Assembly (NCBI GenBank): GCA_013112585.1
Contig: JABFGH010000018.1
Span: 1 to 64,000, forward strand
DNA: 64,000 bases
Direction of reading: 5' to 3'
Origin: Ignavibacteriota bacterium
GTDB lineage: Bacteria > Bacteroidota > Ignavibacteria > Ignavibacteriales > Melioribacteraceae
The position numbers and the translations under genes were made by a program. Positions 45,425 to 56,700 of this stretch are shown here, piece by piece; the first letter of the stretch is position 1, and the number at the start of each line of letters is the position of its first letter. The notes beneath the pieces are model-generated. The model did no database searches. It was not told where the DNA came from and worked only from the letters and a program-made list of their open reading frames with translations.

Positions 45425-46003
45425 ATGAAAACCCCAGCAGTTTTTTTTGACCGAGACGGTACAATAAATATTGATCCGGGTTACTTAGGTGACCCGGAAT
45501 TAGTAAAACTTTTCCCCAATGTCCCTCAATCAATTTCTAAACTCAGAAACATTTTCGGTTTTAAGATTGTAGTAGTATCTAATCAATCAGGAGTTTCGCG
45601 CGGATTGATATCAGCAGATGATGTTGAAAAAGTAAACTTAAAAATTAATGAATTGTTAAAACCGGAAGATGCTTTGATTGATGCATTCTATTTTTGTCCT
45701 TACCACCCGCAATTTTCTCCTATCGAAAAATGCAGCTGCAGAAAGCCCTCGCCCGAAATGATATTGACTGCAGCAGATGATTTGAATATTGATTTATCAA
45801 AATCTTACATGGTAGGTGATAAAGCCTCCGATATTATCAGCGGATTTAATGCCGGAGTTAAAACAGTTTTAATTAGTACATCAAAAAATGATGAACAAAT
45901 AATTATATTGCAAAAAGAAGATAAAAGACCCAACTTTGTAGCCGAAAATTTTAGTTCCGCATGTAATTTTATATGTAATGATTTTTCAGGAGGAAAGACT
46001 TGA
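45425..46003 (+). CDS. gmhB: D-glycero-D-manno-heptose-1,7-bisphosphate 7-phosphatase
   Basis: A 192-residue HAD phosphatase. The nucleophile motif FFDRDGTINID opens the protein, VVSNQSGVSRG is motif II, CPYHP...CSCRKPSPEMI supplies the zinc-binding cysteines and histidine typical of GmhB, and MVGDKASDI is motif IV. It feeds ADP-heptose for lipopolysaccharide core. The stop overlaps the next gene's TTG start by 4 bp. Confidence 0.9.
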   Translation: MKTPAVFFDRDGTINIDPGYLGDPELVKLFPNVPQSISKLRNIFGFKIVVVSNQSGVSRGLISADDVEKVNLKINELLKPEDALIDAFYFCPYHPQFSPIEKCSCRKPSPEMILTAADDLNIDLSKSYMVGDKASDIISGFNAGVKTVLISTSKNDEQIIILQKEDKRPNFVAENFSSACNFICNDFSGGKT

Positions 46004-47181
46004 GAAGATTAGTTCAATTAGTTTTATTTTTAACAGCAGCAGCATTGTTTTTTATTTCATGCCAGGACGATCCAAGCCCCGTTGGTGCAGATCAATTACC
46101 GGATAAAGATAAATTTAACTTTGATACATTAAATACTCAAATAACACCGGTTACTCAAAACTCATCATTCTTTATTGACAGCGTTGACCTCGGAGCAGCG
46201 GAGAAAGTTTTTCTTGGTAAAACGAATGATATTACTTCAACCTTACTGCTTAGATTTTTAATGCTGCTGCCCGATTCCGTTGCAGTTGAAGTTGACAGCG
46301 GGAATATAAATTTATTAGAATCATGGATTGAATTAGAGCCTATTTCTACATTGGGCGATAACGCTTCAGCATTTGATTTTACAGTTCACAAAATTGAAGA
46401 AGAATGGCTGCCCTCAAATTTTGGGGTAGATAGCCTGGGTAATCTTGCTGTTGGTCTCGAAGATATTAGCGGAACCAGTACAATAACAGATTCATTAATA
46501 ACAGTTCCAATTGAAACTTCAATAGTTAATACCTGGATTGTAAATAGACTTGAGACGCCGACAACTACAAACTTTGGAATGGTTTTAAAGCCTACTGCAG
46601 GCACAAATCATATTAAGATTTTTGAAGGCATAGCCATAACATCTACAAAAGTACCGGTATTAAAAGTGATTGTTAAAAAAACCGGCGGCTTTACAGATAC
46701 TTTAGACCTGCCGATAAATGCCGATGTTCATGTAGCAGATATTGAATTACCTGTGATAGTTGATGATACTATAATTTTACAAGGCGGTCTTGCAGCAGGG
46801 GGAAAAATATTTTTTGATCTAGAAGGTGTAATCCCTCAAAATGCTTCTGCAAATTCCGCACGCTTAGTTCTAACTGTCGATACATTAAATTCCAGTTACC
46901 CTGCCAGCGGTGCCGATGGAATAAACTACAATATGTTGTCGGATTCCACAAACAATGATGCCGCTACTCAGTTCGGCACTCTTCAATTACGCAGGGAAGG
47001 GGATAAATATGTTGATGACAGTTTTATTCAATTTTTTAATAGATGGCTTAACGGTGAAGCTAACGAGGGAATAATGCTGAAAATAGATAATGAAAAATCT
47101 TCTCTCTCTAGAATAAAAATTTACGGCAGCAGTTCCGATGTATCTTTGCGTCCAAAATTAATTGTTACTTATTCATTCTAA
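46000..47181 (+). CDS. Lipoprotein (DUF4270- or DNRLRE-like)
   Basis: A 393-residue lipoprotein starting at TTG 46000, seven bases after aggagg and overlapping gmhB. The signal VLFLTAAALFFISC ends at a cysteine near residue 21. The body is beta-rich with DSVDLG, LESWIELEP and a C-terminal RPKLIVTYSF, the closing strand seen in DNRLRE-type surface domains. A DUF4270-like lipoprotein commonly neighbours glgA in Bacteroidota, which fits this location. The role is unknown. Confidence 0.7.
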   Translation: MRRLVQLVLFLTAAALFFISCQDDPSPVGADQLPDKDKFNFDTLNTQITPVTQNSSFFIDSVDLGAAEKVFLGKTNDITSTLLLRFLMLLPDSVAVEVDSGNINLLESWIELEPISTLGDNASAFDFTVHKIEEEWLPSNFGVDSLGNLAVGLEDISGTSTITDSLITVPIETSIVNTWIVNRLETPTTTNFGMVLKPTAGTNHIKIFEGIAITSTKVPVLKVIVKKTGGFTDTLDLPINADVHVADIELPVIVDDTIILQGGLAAGGKIFFDLEGVIPQNASANSARLVLTVDTLNSSYPASGADGINYNMLSDSTNNDAATQFGTLQLRREGDKYVDDSFIQFFNRWLNGEANEGIMLKIDNEKSSLSRIKIYGSSSDVSLRPKLIVTYSF

Positions 47182-47197
47182 TATTATATTTAATTCT

Positions 47198-48439
47198 ATG
47201 AAATTTTTAAAATATATTTTCATAATACTTACTTACCTTCCCCTATTTGCAGGTAATGGTTCAGTTTATTCCAGATTCGGTTACGGTGAACTTATCAACA
47301 CAAATTCAGCAAGAAGACTTGGTATGGGCGGATTAGGGAGTGCTGTTACAGATGCAGCAAACTTAGGCAGTTTTAATCCAGCCGGCTGGCACACAATAAA
47401 TTTAATGCGTTTTGATTTCGGACTTAATTATCAGGGCATAAATGCTTCAACTACTAATAACAGCACCTATAGTGCAGATTATAGTTTTTCCGGTTTCACA
47501 CTCGGTATCCCTGTTCAAAAGGATTATGGTATAGCTATAGTTGGTGGATTACAACCTGTAACTGAAATTGATTACAGTGTAGTTGAAGAATTATCAAATG
47601 ATATTATTGGTGACTACAATGCATATTACAAAGGTAACGGCGGCTTATCAAAAGCCTTCATAGGTGCTTCCTATATTACTCCAATTGGAGTTGTAATCGG
47701 CGGAAGTTTCGATTATTTCAGCGGGAAAATTGAATACTCATCCGAAACCGAATTCCGCAGCGGCGTAAATTTGAGTAATACGAAATTTACAAATCAGCTT
47801 AAGAACAGAGGCGCAGGATTTACTGCCGGAATAATGACACCTGATATGTCTGAATTTGTAAGCCTCGGCACAATCAAAGATATCCGGTTTGCGGCAAGTT
47901 TAAGTTATGTTTCAAAATTAAATGCCGATACTGCTTTCATCACTTCCTCGCCCGCAGTAGGCAGTAAGGTTACCGATGATGCAACGGTTGAAGTTAAAAT
48001 TCCCATGAAACTTGCATTCGGCTTAAGCTTTAAAGTTAATAACAGGTATTTAATAGCTCTCGATTACCTGCATCAGCCATGGAGCAAGTATGAGTTTAAC
48101 GGCTCAAAATCGCCATATTTAAGAGATTTAATGAAAATAAGTGCAGGCATGGAATACGCCGACAGATCGAAAAAATTTGGTTCGTTTTGGGAACAGATGA
48201 TTTTTAGATGTGGTTTAAGTTACGAACAGACACAATACGAGATTAACAATGAAGGTATAAATCAATATTCTATTCATGGCGGTGCTTCTTTTCCAATTAG
48301 CCCGGGCAATACTTTAGATATTGGTTTGCAGTTTGGTATTAGAGGTACAACAGATTCAGATTTAATTAAAGAAAATATTTATAGAGCAACAGTTACTCTT
48401 AGTTTCGGCGAACTTTGGTTCATCAGACAAGAAAGATAA
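47198..48439 (+). CDS. Outer-membrane beta-barrel protein (FadL/OmpP1-like)
   Basis: A 413-residue protein with a signal peptide (KFLKYIFIILTYLPLFAG) and an N-terminal region SVYSRFGYGELINTNSARRLGMGGLGSA followed by DAANLGSFNPAGW, the pattern of the FadL/OmpP1 and PorV-like barrels in this group. Alternating aromatic strands continue to the end, which closes on TVTLSFGELWF. The ATG at 47198 is chosen for the signal peptide. It may transport hydrophobic substrates or serve as a secretion accessory; not decided. Confidence 0.72.
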   Translation: MKFLKYIFIILTYLPLFAGNGSVYSRFGYGELINTNSARRLGMGGLGSAVTDAANLGSFNPAGWHTINLMRFDFGLNYQGINASTTNNSTYSADYSFSGFTLGIPVQKDYGIAIVGGLQPVTEIDYSVVEELSNDIIGDYNAYYKGNGGLSKAFIGASYITPIGVVIGGSFDYFSGKIEYSSETEFRSGVNLSNTKFTNQLKNRGAGFTAGIMTPDMSEFVSLGTIKDIRFAASLSYVSKLNADTAFITSSPAVGSKVTDDATVEVKIPMKLAFGLSFKVNNRYLIALDYLHQPWSKYEFNGSKSPYLRDLMKISAGMEYADRSKKFGSFWEQMIFRCGLSYEQTQYEINNEGINQYSIHGGASFPISPGNTLDIGLQFGIRGTTDSDLIKENIYRATVTLSFGELWFIRQER

Positions 48440-48459
48440 AAACAAATTTGGAGTTGAAA

Positions 48460-49728
48460 TTGAAACTACATACGACATTATACTTGATAATTATTTCTCT
48501 GTTGATAACAGCGCCCATTATTGCGCAAGATGAAAACAAAGATGATTCAGTTAACTTTATGGAAGAGGTAAGTCTTTGGTATGAATTTCATAAGAATGAA
48601 GATTTCCAGAGTTCGCTAGATCATGGCTGGACTATCATAAGAGTTGATCCAACTTTTACCAAATATAAATTTTATAAAAAGATGGATGAAATGTTGTGGT
48701 ATATGCATGACAGCGTTGCAACTACAGAAGAAGAGAAAATGGTAGTGGCTGATACACTTCTCTATCTTTATGAAAAAGCGATTGAGAACGATGAAAAAAA
48801 TAAAAATATGTTCTTAGCCCGTAAAGCTTATGTTATGGAAACATGGTACGATTTACCAGCCGAAGAAGTTATCGCTGCATATAAAGCCGCATCGGATGCC
48901 GACCCTGACTTAGGTGATTATTATATGGATAGATTCGGACTGCTTTACATCCGCAATGTATCTGATGATAATGATTATAAGATGAAAGCTCTTTCACATT
49001 ATTCAGATCTTTCTTCGAAGGATCCTGAAAATGAGTTATGGATATCAAGGATGGAACAAATTGCTGATGACCAAGGTGAATTAGCAGACATTTTAGAAAA
49101 GGCATGGCTCTTGGATAAAGAAAATACTGAAAAAGCTTTTAAGTATGCTACGATGTGTATGCGGCTTAAAAGTTACGAAAGAGCAATTGTTCCCTGGGAA
49201 TTTTTAGTTGAAAAATCTCCAAACGTAATTAATTATTGGAATCAATTAGCTAATTGCTATGATAAACTTGATAGAGTGGATGATGCGTTAAAAGCTTATA
49301 AAACTTTAATTGATCTTCAGCCTGAAAGCAGGGATAATTATGTTAACATAGCTATCATCTACAAAAAATTAGATCAGCTTTCAGTTGCGCGTTCTTACCT
49401 TCAGAAAGCCTCAAAGGTTAGTCCGGATTGGGATTACCCTTACTACATTGAAGCACAGATTTATGAACAAGCCGCAAGAAGCTGCAGCAAAGAAAAATTT
49501 GAATTTGAAGATAAAGTTGTTTATCAGCTCGCTGTTGATACTTACCGCATTGCTGCAAGAAAAGGCGGTTCCTATTCTTCAACTGCTGCACAAAGAGTTA
49601 ATTCATTAGCTCAAACTGTTCCTTCAAAAGAAGATTACTTTTTTAGAAAACTAAACGCCGGCGATAAAGTAAAAGTTGACGGTAAATGTTATGACTGGAT
49701 TGGAAGAAGTATTACTGTTCCTGAATAA
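48460..49728 (+). CDS. Periplasmic tetratricopeptide-repeat protein
   Basis: A 422-residue protein starting at TTG 48460, six bases after ggag and giving a clean signal peptide (KLHTTLYLIIISLLITAPIIAQ). Between about residues 200 and 330 it holds several TPR units, such as NYWNQLANCYDKLDRVDDAL and NYVNIAIIYKKLDQLSVA. A protein-interaction scaffold in the envelope is likely. It lies 20 bases after the barrel protein gene and 22 before glyA, so the lipoprotein, barrel and TPR genes may act together. Confidence 0.78.
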   Translation: MKLHTTLYLIIISLLITAPIIAQDENKDDSVNFMEEVSLWYEFHKNEDFQSSLDHGWTIIRVDPTFTKYKFYKKMDEMLWYMHDSVATTEEEKMVVADTLLYLYEKAIENDEKNKNMFLARKAYVMETWYDLPAEEVIAAYKAASDADPDLGDYYMDRFGLLYIRNVSDDNDYKMKALSHYSDLSSKDPENELWISRMEQIADDQGELADILEKAWLLDKENTEKAFKYATMCMRLKSYERAIVPWEFLVEKSPNVINYWNQLANCYDKLDRVDDALKAYKTLIDLQPESRDNYVNIAIIYKKLDQLSVARSYLQKASKVSPDWDYPYYIEAQIYEQAARSCSKEKFEFEDKVVYQLAVDTYRIAARKGGSYSSTAAQRVNSLAQTVPSKEDYFFRKLNAGDKVKVDGKCYDWIGRSITVPE

Positions 49729-49750
49729 TAAACTTAACTAAGGAAAAATA

Positions 49751-51049
49751 ATGCTGGAATATTTGCAGAAAGATAAAGAAGTATTTGAAATTGTTAATCT
49801 TGAAATTTCGAGACAGACAGATTATTTAGAACTGATAGCATCGGAAAATTTTGTAAGCCTGGCAACACTGCAGGCAGCCGGTTCGGTACTCACAAATAAA
49901 TATGCTGAGGGGTACCCCGGCAAGCGCTATTACGGCGGCTGTGAGTATGTTGATATGGCGGAAGATTTAGCAAGGGACCGGCTTAAAAAAATATTCGGCG
50001 CGGAGTATGTTAATGTTCAGCCTCATAGCGGATCGCAGGCAAACATGGGCGTTTACATGGCGCTGATTAAACCGGGTGATAAAATTTTAGGGCTTAGCCT
50101 AGATCACGGCGGGCATTTAACTCACGGTTCGCCTGTTAATTTTTCGGGTCAAATTTATAATGCAGTGGGCTATCCGCTTAATGAAGAAACCAAACTGCTT
50201 GATTACAACATTATTGAAGATCTGGCAGTTAAAGAAAAACCAAAAATTTTAGTCGCGGGTGCAAGTGCATATTCAAGAGAGTGGGATTATAAAAAATTTA
50301 GAGAGATTGCCGATAAAGTTGGTGCACTGCTTTTCTGCGATATGGCTCATCCATCCGGCTTAATTGCAAAAGGACATCTTGCTAATCCGCTTGAGTATTG
50401 TGATGTTGTTGCATCGACTACACATAAAACATTGCGCGGACCAAGAGGTGGAATTATTTTAGTCGGTAAGGATAGAGAAAATCCGGTGGGAGTTAAAACT
50501 TTTAAAGGCGACAGATTAAAAATGATGTCTGAAGTTTTTGATTCGATGATAATGCCCGGTATTCAGGGCGGACCATTAATGCATGTTATTTTAGCCAAAG
50601 CAGTTGCCTTTGGTGAAGTACTCGAAGACTCGTTTGGCGAGTACACCGCGCAAGTAATTAAAAATGCAAAAACTCTTGCTGACAAATTAATTGAGTATGA
50701 TTTTGATATCATTTCAGGCGGTACTGATAATCACTTAATGCTGGTTGATTTATCGAATAAAGGAATTAGCGGAAAGAAAGCTGAGAAAGCATTAGAGAAA
50801 GCAGGAATGACTGTTAATAAAAACATGGTTCCGTTCGATAAAAAAAGTCCGTTTGTTACAAGCGGAATTAGAATAGGAACTCCTGCTGCAACAACACGCG
50901 GACTTAAAGAAGAACAGATGAAAACTATTGCCGGCTTTATTGATAGTGCAATTAAATCTTATGAGGATGATGAAAAATTAGCTCAAATAAAAAATGATGT
51001 TCGTGAATTGTGTTCATCATTTCCACTTTATCCTGAACTAACAAAATAG
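49751..51049 (+). CDS. glyA: Serine hydroxymethyltransferase
   Basis: A 432-residue PLP enzyme interconverting serine and glycine with tetrahydrofolate. It shows [47 protein letters not shown] and the PLP lysine in [13 protein letters not shown] near residue 227. Length matches the bacterial family. An aagga ribosome site precedes the ATG. Confidence 0.96.
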   Translation: MLEYLQKDKEVFEIVNLEISRQTDYLELIASENFVSLATLQAAGSVLTNKYAEGYPGKRYYGGCEYVDMAEDLARDRLKKIFGAEYVNVQPHSGSQANMGVYMALIKPGDKILGLSLDHGGHLTHGSPVNFSGQIYNAVGYPLNEETKLLDYNIIEDLAVKEKPKILVAGASAYSREWDYKKFREIADKVGALLFCDMAHPSGLIAKGHLANPLEYCDVVASTTHKTLRGPRGGIILVGKDRENPVGVKTFKGDRLKMMSEVFDSMIMPGIQGGPLMHVILAKAVAFGEVLEDSFGEYTAQVIKNAKTLADKLIEYDFDIISGGTDNHLMLVDLSNKGISGKKAEKALEKAGMTVNKNMVPFDKKSPFVTSGIRIGTPAATTRGLKEEQMKTIAGFIDSAIKSYEDDEKLAQIKNDVRELCSSFPLYPELTK

Positions 51050-51055
51050 AATGAT

Positions 51056-51820
51056 GTGAGCGAAAAAGAACAGAAACTTATAGGTGATTCAGACGACTCA
51101 AAAGAAGCTGAAATGACTTTTCTTGAGCACTTAGAAGATTTGCGATGGCGAATCTTTTATGCATTAATAGGAATTTTTATCGGCTTTGTTGCCGCATGGA
51201 TATTTAAAGATTTTCTTGTTGATACTGTTTTACTTAAGCCTGCCGATACAGCCGGTATAACTCTTCAGAACCTCCGCCCGTTCGGTCAGTTATTCTTATT
51301 TCTCCAGGTCTCCTTAATAGTCGGTTTCATGATCAGCATTCCAAATGTGTTTTATCAGTTTTGGAAATTTATTTCGCCCGCTCTAAAATCTAACGAAAAA
51401 AAATATGTTACTTCGATAGTTGTTTTCTCGTCAATTTGTTTTGCAACTGGAGTTATATTTGCTTATTACATTATGCTTCCCATTACATTGCAGTTTGCTG
51501 TTGAGTTTGGTTCGGAGGCTATTGAAAATAATTTTGCAATCGATGAATACTTTTCGATAATAATAAGTGTAATGCTTGCTGCGGGTATTGTTTTTGAACT
51601 TCCTATGCTTTCATTTTTCCTTTCAAAAATTGGAATTGTTACACCGGAATTTATGCGTAAATGGCGAAGACATTCCATAGTTGGTATTTTAATTATTGCT
51701 GCTATTCTTACTCCCGGTGCCGATCCCGTAGCCCAGATACTTCTTGCAGTCCCGTTGGTTTTCTTATACGAAATAAGTATATTTGTCTCAAAATTTTCAC
51801 AGAAGAAACTTGAGCAATAA
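51056..51820 (+). CDS. tatC: Sec-independent protein translocase TatC
   Basis: A 254-residue inner-membrane protein with six hydrophobic segments and the N-terminal TFLEHLEDLRWRIFYAL motif that binds twin-arginine signals. It starts at GTG 51056, six bases after glyA. The C-terminal region ILTPGADPVAQILLAVP is typical. The respiratory operon downstream encodes two proteins with twin-arginine-type signals, its likely clients. tatA/B are not in the window. Confidence 0.93.
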   Translation: MSEKEQKLIGDSDDSKEAEMTFLEHLEDLRWRIFYALIGIFIGFVAAWIFKDFLVDTVLLKPADTAGITLQNLRPFGQLFLFLQVSLIVGFMISIPNVFYQFWKFISPALKSNEKKYVTSIVVFSSICFATGVIFAYYIMLPITLQFAVEFGSEAIENNFAIDEYFSIIISVMLAAGIVFELPMLSFFLSKIGIVTPEFMRKWRRHSIVGILIIAAILTPGADPVAQILLAVPLVFLYEISIFVSKFSQKKLEQ

Positions 51821-52790
51821 TACTCTTTCCAAAATATCCCATCCAATTAAATCCGAGTTAAATCAGTTTAACGATTTATACGGCAAGTCTCTAAAATCTA
51901 AAGTTGGATTAGTGGATTTAGTTACCAAGTATATTTTAAAACAAAAGGGTAAAAAAGTACGTCCGCTTTTAGTATTAATGTCCAGTCAATTAGTAGGCGG
52001 AATTAATGAAAGATCATATCGAGGTGCAATTTTAGTCGAGCTTCTTCACTCTGCCACATTGGTTCATGATGATGTTGTTGATAACGCTGAAAAGAGAAGA
52101 GGACTTCCCTCAATAAATGCAATTTGGAAAAATAAAATTGCAGTGCTGATGGGGGACTATCTGTTAGCAAAAGGTTTAATGCTTGCTGTTGATAAAGAAG
52201 ATTTCGACTTTTTAAAAATTGTAACAGATACAGTTAGAAGAATGTCTGAAGGCGAATTGCTTCAGATTAAAAAAACAAGAAAGTTAGACATTGATGAAGA
52301 AACATATTTCAGAATTATTAATGATAAAACTGCTTCACTGCTTTCAACTTGCTGCGAAATAGGTGCAGCGGCAGTTACTGAAAATGAATCTGACAGAAAA
52401 AAAATGAGAGACTTTGGCACCAACCTGGGAATAGCATTTCAAATTAAAGATGATATACTTGATTATGTCGGCGCTAAATCGTTAATTGGCAAACCAATTG
52501 GCGGTGATATAAAGGAACGAAAGATAACACTGCCATTACTTTATTCATTGAAGAATGCTGATTCGGAAAAATCAAATGCAATTATTAAATTGCTAAAAAG
52601 TAATAATAGAAAAGAGAGAGTTGCAGAAGTTATAGATTTTGTAAAGAAGCATGATGGAATTGATTACTCTGAAAAAATTGCAAGGGAATATGCAGCAAAA
52701 GCAAAATCATGTATTAATGATTTTCCTGAAAGCGAAGCTAAAAAATCATTACTACAGTTAGTTGATTTTGTTGTTGATAGAAAAAAGTAA
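51810..52790 (+). CDS. Polyprenyl diphosphate synthase
   Basis: A 326-residue trans-isoprenyl diphosphate synthase. The first aspartate motif is VHDDVVDNAEKRRG, the second IKDDILDYVG, with GKKVRPLLVLM near the N-terminus. TTG 51810, overlapping tatC by 11 bp, is preferred to an earlier TTG because the conserved N-terminal helix then starts normally. It probably makes the menaquinone side chain (octa- or heptaprenyl), which suits the quinol-using Act complex downstream. Chain length is not deducible. Confidence 0.88.
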   Translation: MSNNTLSKISHPIKSELNQFNDLYGKSLKSKVGLVDLVTKYILKQKGKKVRPLLVLMSSQLVGGINERSYRGAILVELLHSATLVHDDVVDNAEKRRGLPSINAIWKNKIAVLMGDYLLAKGLMLAVDKEDFDFLKIVTDTVRRMSEGELLQIKKTRKLDIDEETYFRIINDKTASLLSTCCEIGAAAVTENESDRKKMRDFGTNLGIAFQIKDDILDYVGAKSLIGKPIGGDIKERKITLPLLYSLKNADSEKSNAIIKLLKSNNRKERVAEVIDFVKKHDGIDYSEKIAREYAAKAKSCINDFPESEAKKSLLQLVDFVVDRKK

Positions 52791-52996
52791 TTGTTCAGCA
52801 AATAATATTGTCGTTTATTTAAAATTAAATTAGTTAATTTTTGTTTAAAAGTATTTCTTTTTATGAAAAGAATTTTTAAGTTTGCTTTCATTATTAGTTA
52901 GGATGTCCTATTTATATTTCAATGCTTTTACAATTAGTCACAAACATTAAAATAACAGATAAAAATTTTAACTTAACCTTCGTCCGAAAATAAAAT

Positions 52997-53566
52997 ATGA
53001 AAAAATCTGTACTTGATTTTACTCTTAAAATCCGACTCCCATTAGTATTATTTGTAGCTGCAGCAAGTTTTATAATCACGTTTTATGTTTCCCGTCCTGA
53101 AAGAGATGGGATTGGTTATCAGCCGGAACAGCCCATAGCTTATTCTCATAAACTACATGCGGGAGATATGGAAATTGACTGCGAGTACTGCCATACAGGA
53201 GTTACAAAAGGAAGACATGCATTAGTGCCTGCAGTAAATATCTGCATGAACTGTCATTTAGTTTCCAGAAAAGACCAGCCCGAAATTATTAAACTCACTC
53301 AATATTACGAAGAGGGTATTCCGCTGCCTTGGAAGAGAATTCATAAAGTACCCGAGTATGCCTACTTTAATCACAGCGTTCATGTTAACAAGGGCATCCA
53401 GTGCGAAAGCTGCCACGGGAATGTTTACGAAATGGAAAAAGTTGAACAAGTAAGAGGGTTTACAATGACAGCTTGTTTAGAGTGCCACAGAAATCCTGAA
53501 CTCCATTTACCATACTTAGAAAAAGTTAATAAAGGACCTGAAAACTGTGCTGCTTGCCACCGTTAG
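52997..53566 (+). CDS. actA: Alternative complex III subunit ActA, pentahaem cytochrome c
   Basis: A 189-residue protein with one N-terminal membrane helix (about 13-31) and five CxxCH haem sites: CEYCH at 62, CMNCH at 83, CESCH at 136, CLECH at 160 and CAACH at 184. The histidines YSHKLHAG and NHSVH are probable distal ligands. ActA carries electrons from the Fe-S arm of the complex. It opens the operon after a 200-base gap that should hold the promoter. Confidence 0.92.
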   Translation: MKKSVLDFTLKIRLPLVLFVAAASFIITFYVSRPERDGIGYQPEQPIAYSHKLHAGDMEIDCEYCHTGVTKGRHALVPAVNICMNCHLVSRKDQPEIIKLTQYYEEGIPLPWKRIHKVPEYAYFNHSVHVNKGIQCESCHGNVYEMEKVEQVRGFTMTACLECHRNPELHLPYLEKVNKGPENCAACHR

Positions 53567-53579
53567 CAGGAAAACAATT

Positions 53580-53759
53580 ATGAATAAAGAATCGAAAAAT
53601 AATATTCAAAGAAGAAGTTTTTTTAAGAGAATTAGTTTTGGTTTAACCGGAACCGCAATTCTATCATCACTGCCTTATAAAGTTTTTTCAAAAACTAATA
53701 AGGAAAGAAAAAAAATAAAAGTTAATATTCATTCATCGGCAATAAAAAGAAATAAGTAA
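53580..53759 (+). CDS. Small protein with twin-arginine signal between actA and actB
   Basis: A 59-residue basic protein. Residues 10-30 read QRRSFFKRISFGLTGTAILS, a good Tat-type signal with paired arginines and a moderate hydrophobic core, leaving about 30 lysine-rich residues after it. It starts at ATG 53580, 13 bases after actA, and lies 33 bases before actB. No Act subunit of this kind is known to the annotator; it may be a short accessory subunit or a decayed remnant of a Tat substrate. An A-rich ribosome region precedes it. Confidence 0.6.
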   Translation: MNKESKNNIQRRSFFKRISFGLTGTAILSSLPYKVFSKTNKERKKIKVNIHSSAIKRNK

Positions 53760-53792
53760 GGAAGTAAAAAGTCCTTATCTAACAAAAAGAAT

Positions 53793-56700
53793 ATGGCAGA
53801 TAAAAAAAATTTTTGGAAAAGTTTGAAGGATTATAATAATGATCCTGAATTTTTAAAAGCTAAAACAAATGAATTTGTTGAAGGTGTAACTGATGATTTT
53901 AATCCTGAAGAAATGAAAGGATTATCCCGTAGAAAATTTCTCGCATTAGTTACGGCATCAACTGCATTTACTGCGGCTGCTTGCAGCGATTATTATGATA
54001 AGGGCGAAATTATTCCTTACAACAAAAGACCTGAAAACGGACTGCCGGGTAAAGCAAATTTTTATGCTTCATCCGATAGAAACGGAAATGCGGTTTTAGT
54101 TAAAACGCGGGAGGGGAGACCGATTAAGATTGACGGTAATCCCGAACACCCGATTTCGCAGGGTAAAATTTCAAATACCGGTCAAGCTGCTATTATGAAT
54201 TTGTATGATCCTACGAGAATTAAATCTCCTAAAAAAGATAAAAAAAGTACAAGTTGGAAGACGGCGGATTCAAACATTATTGATGCTTTGGATTTGGCAA
54301 AAGGTACTGAAAAGAAAATTGCAATTTTAACTCATAAAATTTCTTCCCCGGCAACTGTAAATGTATTAAATGATTTCATCCAAAAGTATCCTACTGCCGT
54401 AGTTTATTCGTATGATTTATTTAATGATAACAATAGACGGCGTGCTTGGGAAAAGTGTTACGGCAATTCAGTTTTACCTTCAATTAAATGGGATGAAGCA
54501 AAAGTTATACTTTCACTTGAATCAGACTTTTTAGCAAGGGAAGGGGATATTACTGAAAATATTAGACTATTTACTGACGGCAGAGATGTGATGAAAAGTT
54601 CTGATTTCAACAGATTGTATACTGCTGAAGGCGGACTTAGTTTAACAGGAATGAATGCTGATTACAGATTACGGATTCGTCCTGACTTTCAATTTGATTT
54701 TGTAATGGCATTGCTTAATGAATTTGTCAATGTCAAAAATTCTTCGGCAATTCAGTTGGACAATTCAATTATTTCAGAATTGAAAAAGTATAACCTAAAA
54801 GATTTAATTACCCGGCATAATTTATCACAGGAAAAAATCAGCTACCTTGTAAATGATTTAGCAAGTGTAAATGGTAAATCGATAGTTTATGCAGGTGATA
54901 CTCTTCCCGAAGAAGTTCATTCCGCAGTTAATTTACTTAATGAAGTTTTAAACAACTCAGCGATTTATAATTTTACAAATGCTAATGTTAACCTCGGTGA
55001 TGAATTAGTTAACACTGATATGGATTCATTAATAGCAAGCCTAAATAATTCCGAAGTTGAAGTTTTAATTAATCTTAATACTAATCCGGTCTTTCATTTA
55101 GCTGCCGAATATAATTTTGCTGAAGCTGCGGCAAAAGTCAATACAATAGTTACCCTATGCGAAACTCCAAATGAAACTTCAGACATCAGTAATTTTGTGC
55201 TGCCTATTAATCATGATTTGGAATCTTGGAATTATTTTAAAACCAGAGCAAATGTTGTAACATTGCAGCAGCCGGTAATAGCCCCGCTTTATAATTCACG
55301 GCAAACCGAAGCAATTTTACTTACATGGTTAGCCGGTGCTTTCGAAGAGTATAAAGAAGACGTTTATCACAAATATGTTCAATCTGAATTTGAAAAAGAA
55401 ATTTTTAATAACTCCAACTCGGCTGCTGATTTTCAAACTTATTGGTACTCCTCTCTGCATGATGGTTTTGTTTTAACTGAAAGCAAAGTTGAAAATAAAT
55501 CATCATTCAATAGCGATGCATTTGTAAAAAGTACAAAAGTTAAAACAGATGAAGATAGTTTTATTGTACATCTTCAACCCAGCTACTTTATTGGTGATGG
55601 TGAGTTTGCGAATAACGGCTGGATGCAGGAACTGCCTCATCCTGTTTCAAAAATTACCTGGGATAATTATGCTGCCATATCGCCGGCCGCAGCTAAAGCG
55701 CTCGATGTTGAAATAGGAGATATGCTTGATATAAAAGTTGGTGAACGGGAATTATCTTTACCCGCATTTATTCAGCCCGGCACTGCTGAAAAATTAGTAT
55801 GTATTGAATTAGGATATGGAAGAAGTGTAATTGGTGACGTTGGTGCTGATGCCGGTTTCAATGCAAATGTTCTTTTAGGTAAGAACAATTCATCAAGCTA
55901 TATTTCTTCAGCACAAGTTAAAAAAGGTGATGGTAATCATGAACTTGTTTCAACTCAAGAACACCATGCCGTAGATGATGACTTTACAAAAGATTTTCAT
56001 AAAATTAGAAATATTATACGTGAAGGTTCAGTTGAGCAGTATAAAAATGATCCTGAATTTCTTCATCATGATGGACATAAAATATTCAGCATAACTGATG
56101 ATGTAGAATACAATGGCAATAAATGGGCAATGTCAATTGATCTTAATAAATGTATTTCATGTGCAGGCTGTGCTACTTCCTGCAATATTGAAAATAACGT
56201 ACCGGTTGTCGGAAAAGATCAAGTTGCTGTTGGCAGAGAAATGTCCTGGATGAGAATTGACAGATACTACTCCGGCACACCCGAAGACCCTGAGGTTAGC
56301 GGTCAGCCTATGCTTTGTCAGCATTGTGATAACGCGCCCTGCGAAAATGTTTGTCCTGTTAACGCTACAAACCATAGTGAAGATGGACTAAATCAAATGG
56401 CATACAACAGATGTGTCGGTACAAGATATTGTGCAAATAACTGCCCGTATAAAGTAAGAAGATTTAACTTTTATAATTTCAGAGATCATTTTGCAGATTC
56501 ATTTTATGAAGCGCCTGTTTCCTCTTTGGTTAATAATCCCGAAGTAACAGTGCGTTCACGCGGAGTTATGGAAAAATGTACTTTTTGTATTCAGAAAATT
56601 ATGGATGCACGATCTGAAGCAATTAACGAGGGGCGTGAAATAAAACCAAATGAAGTGGTAACTGCCTGCCAGCAGTCATGTCCGTCAAATGCAATAGTTT

